Origin: JARBUG01 sp035628915
Lineage (GTDB): Bacteria > Bacillota > Sulfobacillia > Symbiobacteriales > Symbiobacteriaceae
Direction: 5' to 3'
NCBI GenBank assembly: GCA_035628915.1
Contig: DASPIW010000003.1
Span: 1 to 25,690 of the forward strand
DNA: 25,690 nucleotides
The translations under genes and the position numbers were made by a program. The notes beneath the pieces are model-generated. The model had not been told where the DNA came from. It made no database searches and worked only from the letters and a program-made list of their open reading frames with translations. Shown one piece after another: positions 1-6,678 of this stretch. Position 1 is the stretch's first letter; the number at the start of each line of letters is the position of its first letter.

Positions 1-215
1 TAACTGAGGTAAATGCTTCCGTAACCTGTGCCCAGCAGGGAAGTCCCCTTTTTTGTCGAACCGAGTCCGAATCTTGCGACCGGAGCCCGCGTTGGTCGAA
101 AAACCGAGCAATCTGCCCAAAACGGGCGGGAGCGGGACAGGACGGTTTTTGCGCTGGTAGCGGGGTGCTTGCCCTGGTCGGTGAAGGTCGTCCGGAAATC
201 TCGGGGGTCTCAGTG
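1..215. other. No supported gene at left edge
   Basis: I see no convincing gene here. A 62-codon frame (28-216, +) exists but has no recognisable motif and no clear ribosome binding site. The stretch is probably the distal flank of the recombinase gene that ends at 308 and may hold an element boundary, but no terminal repeat is recognisable inside the window. Confidence 0.4.
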
Positions 216-252
216 AACAAAAGAGCGGCTGCCCAAAGCTGGACAACCGCTC
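216..252 (-). terminator. Intrinsic terminator of the minus-strand resolvase
   Basis: An inverted repeat pairs 223-231 (gagcggctg) with 244-252 (caaccgctc), with eight of nine positions paired and a 12-base loop. Read on the minus strand the stem is followed by ttttgtt (complement of 216-222). It lies about 55 bases beyond the stop codon of the resolvase gene and so fits as its Rho-independent terminator. Confidence 0.6.
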
Positions 253-307
253 GTCAGTCTGGTTCCGACCTAGCCGAAGGACGCCCCCTGCGCCTCTTAG
301 GCTTGTC

Positions 308-1042
308 TCAGGCTACAGCTCCGTGTATGGTATTGGTCAGAATGGCCTTCACGGTGGAAGCGTACCACTTGCCGCCCTTCTTGGTCGCCACGCCTTCGGC
401 GTTAAGCGTTTCCGCTATGCGCAGCATGGGTACCCCTGCTGAATCCATCTGCTTGATCCGCTCGATCACCGCTTGTTCAGCGGCTTTGGGGACTAGCGTA
501 TCTCCCTGGCGGTCAAAGCCATAGGGCGTGTGGTTATATGCCTGGAGAGTCGCCTTTTTGTGCGCTAGAGCGGTCTCGGTACGTTCCTTGACTAGGCTAC
601 GCTCCATCTCTGCGAAGGCAGCAGCCATTTGCAGGAAGGCACGTCCAGCAGCGGTGGAGGTGTTCACCGACAGGTCCAGGAGGTGCAGACCGATACCTGC
701 CTTGTCCCAGCGTTCAACGTTTGAAAGGCAGTCGAGAGCGTTGCGGAAGAGTCTGTCCAGCTTCACGGCGACCACTTGAACAGCTTCACCGTTGGCAAGT
801 GCCTGTAGAAGTAAGCCACCCTCCTGCCGCTTTTCCAGGGGTATGCCCGCAGACACCCCCTCATCCCGGTAAATAGCGACCAACTCCAGCCCGTTAGCCA
901 CGCAGTACGCTCGCACTCGGGCTTCCTGAGCGTCCAAGCTGACGCCTTCATTAGCCTGTTCCTCCGAGCTAACCCGTACATATGCTACTGCCTTCTTGGC
1001 GTTAGCCTGCTGCTCTGCGGCGGTTTTGCGCCTACGTGCCAT
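308..1042 (-). CDS. Serine recombinase, resolvase type
   Basis: This 244-residue protein is a serine site-specific recombinase that would cut and rejoin DNA through a phosphoserine link. The N-terminal resolvase domain is clear: YVRVSSEEQ at residues 21-29 carries the catalytic Ser25 and Arg23, KLDRLFRNALD (about residues 94-104) matches the conserved arginine segment, and AAAFAEMERSLVKERT (about 140-155) is the start of the long helix E. A short recombinase domain follows (GVATKKGGKW..STVKAILTN). There is no zinc ribbon, so it is far shorter than large serine integrases and is more like a resolvase or invertase with a recombinase-domain tail. The ATG has GGAGGAG eight bases upstream. It is divergent from the sigma-like gene and belongs to the same island as the large recombinase at 2784. 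It may resolve or invert element DNA; the substrate is unknown. Confidence 0.93.
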   Translation of the reverse strand: MARRRKTAAEQQANAKKAVAYVRVSSEEQANEGVSLDAQEARVRAYCVANGLELVAIYRDEGVSAGIPLEKRQEGGLLLQALANGEAVQVVAVKLDRLFRNALDCLSNVERWDKAGIGLHLLDLSVNTSTAAGRAFLQMAAAFAEMERSLVKERTETALAHKKATLQAYNHTPYGFDRQGDTLVPKAAEQAVIERIKQMDSAGVPMLRIAETLNAEGVATKKGGKWYASTVKAILTNTIHGAVA

Positions 1043-1084
1043 GCTGAATACTCCTCCGTGGTAGGGCGTTTTCCTGACAAGGTC

Positions 1085-1113
1085 ATCTTACACAACGGTA
1101 AGCCATTTTACAA
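1085..1113 (-). promoter_or_regulatory. Candidate promoter of the resolvase gene
   Basis: On the minus strand, TTGTAA (complement of 1108-1113) and TAAGAT (complement of 1085-1090) are separated by exactly 17 bases. Each hexamer matches the sigma-A consensus at four of six positions. The -35 lies inside a 26-base dyad at 1107-1132, so binding there could control transcription. Confidence 0.45.
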
Positions 1114-1132
1114 GCACGAACGAGCGTGTAAA
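1107..1132. repeat. 26-bp dyad, possible resolvase or operator site
   Basis: The half tttacaagcacg (1107-1118) and the half cgagcgtgtaaa (1121-1132) are inverted copies with ten of twelve positions symmetric around a central AA dinucleotide. Two 12-base arms around a central dinucleotide is the size of a serine-resolvase subsite, and the site sits immediately upstream of a resolvase gene, where res sites commonly lie. It also covers the -35 of that gene. A second small dyad, cttac/gtaag, lies beside it at 1088-1103. Function is inferred. Confidence 0.4.
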
Positions 1133-1211
1133 TAGATTTCACCCGATCATTATCCATCACGGTTTTCTGCGTAGCTTCGTTCCTACGGCGTTCCCTTGCA
1201 TCCACAAAACG

Positions 1212-1461
1212 GGCGCAAGGTGCAAGTGTTGAGCCTGCTTACTACTGGACCTTTGCGCCACAGGCTCTCAAGGGTGTGCCTCCTGACATGTAGGGAAGCA
1301 GCCACCCGTCAGCAAGAGCGGCCACCACCTTTGCTAGGAGATACGCCACCTGTCGAGTCCTTGTGCGCATGACCTCGGTAACCAAAGGGGAGCCACCCAT
1401 CAGCAGGCTTCCCCCATTAGACAACATTTGACCTCACGGTAATCCGTGGGGTCTTTCTTTT
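1212..1461 (+). ncRNA. Candidate structured RNA with pseudoknot and terminator
   Basis: No gene is supported here, but the plus strand has several pairings. ggcgcaa (1212-1218) can pair with ttgcgcc (1253-1259), while gagcctg (1231-1237) can pair with caggctc (1261-1267). The order A-B-A'-B' makes an H-type pseudoknot with two perfect 7-bp stems. Further on, gggaagc (1293-1299) pairs with gcttccc (1407-1413), enclosing a domain that also holds two 15-base direct repeats (1300-1314 and 1391-1405, one mismatch). A strong intrinsic terminator ends the unit at 1461. I recognise no known RNA family. A weak promoter-like pair (TTTACA at 1107, TAAATA at 1129) lies upstream. The ends are guesses, and chance pairing cannot be excluded. 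Confidence 0.27.
1430..1461 (+). terminator. Strong plus-strand intrinsic terminator without an upstream gene
   Basis: gacctcacgg (1430-1439) pairs with ccgtggggtc (1444-1453), a 10-bp stem with one G-U pair and a four-base loop (taat), followed directly by tttctttt (1454-1461). It is among the clearest terminators in the window, yet no plus-strand ORF lies ahead of it, so it implies transcription of a non-coding RNA or a read-through block ahead of the sigma-like gene. Confidence 0.75.
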
Positions 1462-1861
1462 AGCCGTTACTTTGGAGGCTCTCCGAGCAAATGTCCACCT
1501 TGAGAGGACTTTTCGGGGGCCATGCTGGCGCAGTGCGCCATCGACTGGCGGATCGTTGTCTGCACGACAAAGAGCGACCTCACGCACATTCCCATGTAGG
1601 ACGCTGTCTATCAAAGCAAACGTTACTTCTGTCATGCGACGAGCAAATAAAAAGATGAAGGGGTCTTTTCTGCTTGGCGGCCTTCGCCGTACTCCGATCA
1701 AAAGTACTTTGTCTATCTGTTGCATTCCTAGTGCCTCTCTAGCACTCCATCTACCGTTGGACGCTGGCCGGCAAGAGGGTGTACTGCCTACGGCAGACAC
1801 TTTTATATTCGCCTTCTTGATTCTGTCTACACACATCTACACGAAGAAGTGAGGAGAAACG
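1462..1861. other. Leader region of sigma-like gene, no supported CDS
   Basis: Two overlapping antiparallel frames of 126 and 139 codons occur here but lack ribosome binding sites and family motifs. Visible structure is a hairpin tggcgc/gcgcca at 1526-1540 with a three-base loop and a smaller hairpin ctgcc/ggcag at 1784-1796. TATATT at 1804-1809 could be a -10 hexamer for the gene at 1862, but no good -35 is present. A non-canonical promoter, for instance one read by the element's own sigma-like factor, is possible but unproven. Confidence 0.35.
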
Positions 1862-2533
1862 ATGGACGCCATTAAGCTGAGTGATGTGGTAATTGGCGAC
1901 GATTCGCTCCAAGAGCAGGCTATGTGGGAACTGGAGAAGGTCAAGGTCGAGCGGGCCTATCACCAGGACGACGGCGGGTGCGCTCTATTCAAAGCCTTGA
2001 AGTGGTATGTGCAGAAGCGGTCCCGTTATTGGCACTACAAGTCAGCCCGCAAGATTGACCAAGACGATTTTGCTGGGTGCTTCTGGGAGGAGGTCGCCAA
2101 GACTGCTAGGGACCATCACCGTGTCGATGGTTTCTTTCTTCTGGACAAAGTTCGGAAGCGCATCCACTGTCGAGCGGTTGAAGAAATCCGACACATTAAC
2201 CGAGAGTGTCGCCGTCCTGCCTACTTTAGTACGGTGCCCTTGGACAGCATCTTGGACGACGACGAAACGAGGACCAAGAAGGACAAGCAAAAACTCTTGG
2301 AACGACTGAAGGCTGCACAGCCGACGCCTGATGAAGTCGTGGTCTCGCAAGAGACGGTATGGTGCCTTGTCGGCCTTCTGACGGACCAGGAGCGACAAGG
2401 GCTCGCCCTCCGCCTTAGCGGGCACAGTAACGAGTCGATTGCTGCCGTTCTGTGGCCCGACAAGAAGCCTCATTCTGAACGCACCCGACGACTTTTCGAC
2501 GGAATTAGGCAGAGGCTCACAGAGTGTGCCTGA
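1862..2533 (+). CDS. Sigma-70-like regulator of the mobile element
   Basis: This 223-residue protein resembles a compact sigma factor. Residues about 68-115 (DDFAGCFWEEVAKTAR through AVEEIRHINRE) look like sigma region 2, with a basic RAVEEIRHINRE segment like the DNA-melting helix. Residues about 170-221 (LTDQERQGLALRLSGHSNESIAAVL...TRRLFDGIRQRL) look like region 4 with a helix-turn-helix. A charged linker lies between (residues about 128-150). Start is ATG 1862 with GAGGAG five bases upstream. Small sigma-like or phage-type activator proteins commonly stand ahead of recombinase genes in Firmicute integrative elements, where they switch on element genes. It is probably the first gene of a unit with the 53-codon ORF and the recombinase. 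No anti-sigma factor is visible. It could instead be a DNA-binding activator that does not bind RNA polymerase. Confidence 0.65.
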   Translation: MDAIKLSDVVIGDDSLQEQAMWELEKVKVERAYHQDDGGCALFKALKWYVQKRSRYWHYKSARKIDQDDFAGCFWEEVAKTARDHHRVDGFFLLDKVRKRIHCRAVEEIRHINRECRRPAYFSTVPLDSILDDDETRTKKDKQKLLERLKAAQPTPDEVVVSQETVWCLVGLLTDQERQGLALRLSGHSNESIAAVLWPDKKPHSERTRRLFDGIRQRLTECA

Positions 2534-2618
2534 CGCCTTACTCCCCTCTCCCGCACAGTGAAGCGGGGCACTCGTCTATTCACGAACTATACACCTACAG
2601 GCAAGGAGCGGGTTGTTC

Positions 2619-2780
2619 ATGGTCAAAAGGAAGTTTGCACCCAGCACGTCCCTGCTCGAACTGCTACTCCCGTTCCTTGAAGGGTCACTGAAAAAGAGCC
2701 TGGAGGACTACCGGGCAGAAGAGAACATCGATTACAATAAAACCGCACACACGGCGGTGTCTCATGAGGAGGTCGCCTAA
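2619..2780 (+). CDS. Small element-encoded protein (53 aa), unknown
   Basis: The ATG at 2619 has AAGGAG (2603-2608) ten bases upstream and opens a 53-codon frame ending TAA at 2778-2780. The product begins MVKRKFAPSTSLLELLLPFL and ends in a charged tail. The recombinase ribosome binding site (GAGGAGGT, 2766-2773) lies inside its last codons and the next ATG follows its stop by three bases, so translation of the two is probably coupled. Similar short ORFs sit ahead of recombinases in Firmicute elements. I recognise no family; a recombination directionality factor is only a positional guess. A leucine-rich amphipathic segment (residues 12-24) could mediate protein contact. Confidence 0.55.
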   Translation: MVKRKFAPSTSLLELLLPFLEGSLKKSLEDYRAEENIDYNKTAHTAVSHEEVA

Positions 2781-2783
2781 CTC

Positions 2784-4271
2784 ATGAGGTGCGCCATTTA
2801 TGTCAGAGTCTCCACAGACAGAGACGAGCAGAAGACCAGCCTAGAAAACCAGAAATCCCTGTTCTACAACTTCATAGCGGAGAAGGGTTGGGAGCTTGCC
2901 GAGTTCTACGTTGACGTAGAGAGCGGGACCACCGATAAGCGGGAAGCGTTCAGCCGCCTGATCCAGGATGCCGAGAAGCGCAGGTTTGATTGCATCCTCG
3001 CTAAAGAACTGTCCCGGTTGGCGAGAAACGGAGAACTTGCCTATCGCATGAAGCGCCTGCTTCACGCCAACAAGGTCCACCTGATCACGCTCGACGGGGC
3101 CATCAACACGCTGGAGGACAACACCGACAAGTTCGGCCTCTACGCCTGGTTGTACGAGGAAGAGAGCCAGCGCACGTCCCGGCGCATCAAGACGGCTTTG
3201 GCAGCAAAGGCCAAAAAGGGCGAGTTCAAGGGGTCCAACCCGCCATACGGGTACCTGGCAGAAAACAAGCGTTTGGTCAAGCGAGACGACAGCACCGTGG
3301 AGGCGGTACTTCTCATCTTCAGCCTGTACCTTCAAGGGAAAGGCGTCGAGGCGATAGCGAAGGAGCTTGACAGACGGGGGTTTCCTACCCCTGCTCATGT
3401 AGCGGGCAAGTCGAACGCTGGTCTTTTCTGGCACGGTTCGGCGGTCAAGCTGATACTGAAGAACCCGCACTATGTTGGCGACATGGTGCAGGGGCGGTCC
3501 CGCACCAGAAGCGTCACCGACAAGGCCAGAGAGATTGTACCCGCAGACGAGTGGCTTTCTGTCGAGAACACACATGAGCCAATCATCGCCCGTGAAGACT
3601 ACGATGCGGTTCAGGCCGTGATGAACAGCCGGGTGTACAAGCAACGCAAGGTGAAGAAGCATTTGTTCACCAACTATCTGTTCTGCGCCGATTGTGGGAG
3701 CGGCATGTGGTATCTGCAGAACCGCAAAGGTTATGTATGCGGGAGGTACAAGAAGCACAGCGTCTGCGCCTGTACCAGCCACGCTATCAAGGAGCAGTTC
3801 CTGAAAGACCTGATTCTGCAAGACCTGCGAGAGATGGCCGGGACTGTCGATCAGGGGCAGGTTCTTAACCGGGTAAAAGAGCAGGTAAGGAAGGCAGAGA
3901 ACGAGCGTAGGAAGCGCATCCTCCAAAAGGAGCGGGAACTGGAGGAACTCAAAGTTGAGAACCGCCAGTACCTGAAGTTGCTTGCTCACGGTACGATTAC
4001 TCAGGAAGAGTACCAGGACGCAGTCGAGGCGAACCGACGCAAGATTACCGGCCTGCAAGAACAGGTGCAGTCGTCGGTCGAAGCAGGCGAGCGAGTGAGC
4101 CAACAGAAGGACGTGATTCGCCTGCTGTCCAAAGAACTGGCGAAAGTTCTGGAGTTTGGTGACCTGACGGAGGAACTCCTGCACCGTCTGGTGGACCGTA
4201 TCGAGGTAGGGGAGCACCAGCAGGTCACGATTCACTACCGCTTCGCCAGTCCTGTTCCAGAAGCGAGCTAG
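2784..4271 (+). CDS. Large serine recombinase (zinc-ribbon integrase type)
   Basis: This 495-residue enzyme should integrate and excise the element. The resolvase domain spans residues 1-145: YVRVSTD with Ser10 as nucleophile, KELSRLARN (74-82) and the EEESQRTSRRIK helix (125-136). A recombinase domain follows (150-290; PPYGYL at 153-158, ILKNPHYVGDM at 224-234). Then comes a zinc ribbon with Cys301, Cys304, Cys319 and Cys328 or Cys330, and a long coiled coil (about 360-440). This is the layout of transposon and phage large serine integrases, which need only short att sites. Length is normal for the group and no frame damage is seen. The ATG has GAGGAGGT ten bases upstream. It is probably co-transcribed with the sigma-like gene and the 53-codon ORF. 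Attachment sites could not be identified by eye. Confidence 0.95.
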   Translation: MRCAIYVRVSTDRDEQKTSLENQKSLFYNFIAEKGWELAEFYVDVESGTTDKREAFSRLIQDAEKRRFDCILAKELSRLARNGELAYRMKRLLHANKVHLITLDGAINTLEDNTDKFGLYAWLYEEESQRTSRRIKTALAAKAKKGEFKGSNPPYGYLAENKRLVKRDDSTVEAVLLIFSLYLQGKGVEAIAKELDRRGFPTPAHVAGKSNAGLFWHGSAVKLILKNPHYVGDMVQGRSRTRSVTDKAREIVPADEWLSVENTHEPIIAREDYDAVQAVMNSRVYKQRKVKKHLFTNYLFCADCGSGMWYLQNRKGYVCGRYKKHSVCACTSHAIKEQFLKDLILQDLREMAGTVDQGQVLNRVKEQVRKAENERRKRILQKERELEELKVENRQYLKLLAHGTITQEEYQDAVEANRRKITGLQEQVQSSVEAGERVSQQKDVIRLLSKELAKVLEFGDLTEELLHRLVDRIEVGEHQQVTIHYRFASPVPEAS

Positions 4272-4301
4272 TGTGCTGTAATGGGGCAGTGATGCACTAG
4301 C
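4267..4301. repeat. Inverted repeat straddling the recombinase stop codon
   Basis: gctagtg (4267-4273) and cactagc (4295-4301) are perfect 7-base inverted copies. The left arm includes the TAG stop codon. There is no T-run, so it is a weak terminator at best. Its place at the end of a serine integrase gene makes an attachment-site role conceivable, but nothing else supports it. Confidence 0.25.
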
Positions 4302-4337
4302 GCCCTAAACGAATCGCCGCCAACGGAGGGGTGCACC

Positions 4338-5309
4338 TTGGGAGAGACACGTCGACACCATTACGTCCCGCAGTCCTACCTTGCGTTATTTACGCCCTCC
4401 GGTCGCAAGGATGACAGGCTCCATGTTCTTGATTTACGTGAAGGGCGTCAGTGGAAGGCGCTGCCCGATAAGGTCGCTCACGAACACGACTTTTATCGAG
4501 TTAACGTTTCAGGCATGGAGCCTAACATGGTTGAGGATTGGTTTTCTGAATTCGAGGCCGAAGCGGCACCGGTTCTCCGATATGTGGACGAGCGAAAGGA
4601 ACTGCCGAAAGGCAAGGCATATGAGACTCTTATGGCCTTCGTAGCGCTTCAAGCGAGCCGAACGAGGCGGATTCGAGATACGATGGCCAGCGGCATGGAG
4701 CAGGTTAGCAAAATGTCGCTTCGTCTAATCTTCCAGAGTGAAGACCGTTGGAACATGTACAAGGAGCGGATGAAGAGGGAAGGCTTTGGTGGGGAAGACC
4801 TCGACGAGGTAACCTACGAGCAAATGATCGACTTCCTCCGGCGGGATAACTTCACCATTTCGCCCGGTGACACGTTCTTAACTCGGACCAACGTAGAGAG
4901 CTGGCAAACGTTGATTCCGATGGTGCAAGCACGGGAATGGTCGGTTGTTGTTGCTCCCGAAGGCGAGTCATTCATCTGCTCTGAGGAACCCGTTTCGCTC
5001 GTTTCGACTGTCGAACTTCCAGACTTCTGGAGTAGCCCTGGATTTGGGATGCGTAACACAGAACTAACCATGCCGGTGAGCAAAAGCGTTATGCTCGTAG
5101 GCCGCTTCCAACAGATGGAGCCAGTCGTCACCACTGACCGTCATGGAATGGCAGCGCTGAATTCCCGCACAGGCATGTATGCTGAACGCTGGATTTTCTC
5201 GCCATATGCCGACTTCTCTTGGTTACGGAAAGACGGCAAGGTCGGAAATGTGAACGACCTTCTCCAACTGGTTCGAGGGGAACGACAGAAGCGTCCGCCC
5301 GAACGATGA
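4338..5309 (+). CDS. DUF4238 family protein, mobile-element cargo
   Basis: The 323-residue product matches the DUF4238 pattern. It opens with RRHHYVPQSYLALF (residues 5-18), followed by HVLDLREGR and a HEHDFY motif, then FEAEAAPVLR (about 71-80) and ALQASRTRRIRD, and a late SEEPVSL segment with a TMPVSKSVMLV block near residue 245. The family has no settled biochemical role. It is common as scattered cargo in bacterial mobile elements and has been suspected of a defence-related function, which is inference. The start is TTG 4338 with GGAGGGG (4325-4331) upstream; no ATG in a better position was found. It follows the recombinase by 66 bases in the same direction and may be read from the same transcript. 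No membrane segment or signal peptide is visible. Confidence 0.8.
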   Translation: MGETRRHHYVPQSYLALFTPSGRKDDRLHVLDLREGRQWKALPDKVAHEHDFYRVNVSGMEPNMVEDWFSEFEAEAAPVLRYVDERKELPKGKAYETLMAFVALQASRTRRIRDTMASGMEQVSKMSLRLIFQSEDRWNMYKERMKREGFGGEDLDEVTYEQMIDFLRRDNFTISPGDTFLTRTNVESWQTLIPMVQAREWSVVVAPEGESFICSEEPVSLVSTVELPDFWSSPGFGMRNTELTMPVSKSVMLVGRFQQMEPVVTTDRHGMAALNSRTGMYAERWIFSPYADFSWLRKDGKVGNVNDLLQLVRGERQKRPPER

Positions 5310-5409
5310 TCAACCGCTACCTGAGTGGGTAGTGACCAGTACTCTACACACGTGGAATCTGTCAGCAAGCTTGTGCGTGTTGGAGGATGGTATTAGCGGA
5401 GGGAGAGAC

Positions 5410-6564
5410 ATGAGGGTAAGAATTGGCCGTGATCTCCTGGCAAGAGGACTGGATGTTGTCCAGAGCATTGTTGACAAGAAGACTACATCGCCGATCTTGT
5501 CCTGTGTTCTTCTCGAATGCTTGAACGATAGGCTAACGCTGACAGCAACCGATCTGAGTCTTGCCTTAAGCTATGACGTGCCTCTCAACACGCTGGTGGA
5601 ACCCGGCGCGGCAGCCGTCCCCGTGGAAGGCCTGGTCAGTATTATCGGCAAAATCTCTGCCGTGGAAGTGGAAATCTGCACGGAGAGCGGCAATCAGATT
5701 TCAATCGGGACCGACGACAGCCGATTCGTAACGGCCGGTTTTCCTGCAGGAGAGTACCCCAGGCTGCCGGAGTGGAGCGGCGAGGAAGTGGTAGAACTGA
5801 AGCAGTCAGTGCTGAAGCGTATGCTGGCACAGACAATCTTCGCTGCTCCCCTCGACGAGATGATGTACACTTGCTGCGGAGTCCAGTTCCAAATATCCGA
5901 GTCCACGATCACTCTCCTGGCAAGTGATGGGAAACGGTTGGCGGCGAGCACCCAGCAGCTTCCGTGCTCAACCGGCAGAGAACTATCCTTTTTCATACCA
6001 AGCAAGGCGTTGCGCAAGATTTCCCGGAATCTCACGGAAGCAGGAGAGCTGCGGCTGCACAGGGGCCGGGACCGTGTCTTGCTCGATATTGACGGTATGC
6101 GCATCATGTCGAGGACATTTGACGGAGAGATCCCGGAATACCGTATGATCCTGCCGCCGTCGCCAGGCTGCACAGCGAAAGTGAATCGCATAGAACTGCT
6201 CAATGCGCTGAGACCAGTCGCCGCCGTGGGAACGCCTGATGATCACATGGCGAAAATCGAATTAGCTAGAAACAGGATAGTGGTTTCGAGAAGATCCGGC
6301 GAATTGCGTGAAGAACTCACGGCAGAGTATTGCGGCACAGGCCTGGTAATCAGCCTCGATCCGCGCTTGTTCATCGACGTGCTGGAAGTGCTGACGGATG
6401 AATTGACTGAGTTTGAGGTCAGGGGTGATCAGACACCCGTGGTTGTCCGATCGCAGGGCTATCTTTACATAATGATGCCGCCGTTGATCAAATCCAGAGC
6501 CCCGTGGATAGGCGTTGACATATGGAAGTGGCCTGAACCGCGCACGGAACCAGATCGCGATTGA
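5410..6564 (+). CDS. dnaN: DNA polymerase III beta subunit (sliding clamp) paralogue
   Basis: The 384-residue product is a DnaN clamp: three repeated domains that dimerise into a ring and tether polymerase to DNA. Recognisable segments are KKTTSPILSCVLLEC (residues 22-36), LTLTATDLSLAL (40-51), a VTAGFPAGEYPRLPE block near residue 110, a FAAPLDEMMYTCCGVQF block near residue 150, LLASDGKRLA, ISRNL, and a domain-3 end YLYIMMPPL. The canonical protein normally stops shortly after the MPMR-like residues, whereas this one runs on for about 25 residues (IKSRAPWIGVDIWKWPEPR...). An upstream GTG (5332) is in frame, but ATG 5410 has GGAGGG six bases upstream and starts at the usual MRVRI. No dnaA, recF or gyrase neighbours occur, so this is probably not the main oriC copy but an extra clamp next to a mobile island. 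It may serve a specialised polymerase or have arrived by transfer. Confidence 0.9.
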   Translation: MRVRIGRDLLARGLDVVQSIVDKKTTSPILSCVLLECLNDRLTLTATDLSLALSYDVPLNTLVEPGAAAVPVEGLVSIIGKISAVEVEICTESGNQISIGTDDSRFVTAGFPAGEYPRLPEWSGEEVVELKQSVLKRMLAQTIFAAPLDEMMYTCCGVQFQISESTITLLASDGKRLAASTQQLPCSTGRELSFFIPSKALRKISRNLTEAGELRLHRGRDRVLLDIDGMRIMSRTFDGEIPEYRMILPPSPGCTAKVNRIELLNALRPVAAVGTPDDHMAKIELARNRIVVSRRSGELREELTAEYCGTGLVISLDPRLFIDVLEVLTDELTEFEVRGDQTPVVVRSQGYLYIMMPPLIKSRAPWIGVDIWKWPEPRTEPDRD

Positions 6565-6582
6565 GGCCTCGTCCATAAGGCG

Positions 6583-6620
6583 AGAGGCGCACCCCGCAAA
6601 TACCAGGCAGCGCCTCTTTA
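6583..6620 (+). terminator. Terminator-like hairpin after the clamp gene
   Basis: agaggcgc (6583-6590) and gcgcctct (6610-6617) form a perfect 8-bp stem with a 19-base loop, followed by a short tta. The loop is long and the T-run weak, so confidence is moderate. Confidence 0.45.
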
Positions 6621-6678
6621 TGCAGGTTTCCGAAGGCGATCTCCGAATGGCAGCGCGGGTCGGGGAGGCATGTTATGG

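Larger units (their letters stand above)
308..5309. mobile_element. Serine-recombinase island, boundaries undetermined
   Basis: Two unrelated-length serine recombinases, a sigma-like regulator, a small coupled ORF and a DUF4238 cargo gene lie together and have visibly lower GC than the genes to the right. This is the content of a small integrative element or the end of a larger one. The coordinates give only the outer genes. No target-site duplication, att repeat or inverted terminus could be assigned, and the left end may lie outside the window. Confidence 0.6.

Noticed and set aside
1417..1852. Two long antiparallel frames (126 and 139 codons) ahead of the sigma-like gene
   Set aside because: Neither has a ribosome binding site or recognisable motif, and both are rich in Arg/Ser/Pro of the kind seen in shadow frames.
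2841..4235. 464-codon minus-strand frame opposite the large recombinase
   Set aside because: It is the antisense shadow of a gene whose plus-strand product has complete recombinase domains.
1826..5351. tctacacac occurs at 1826-1834 and 5343-5351 and might be an attachment-site repeat
   Set aside because: Nine bases is too short to separate from chance and the flanks do not match.
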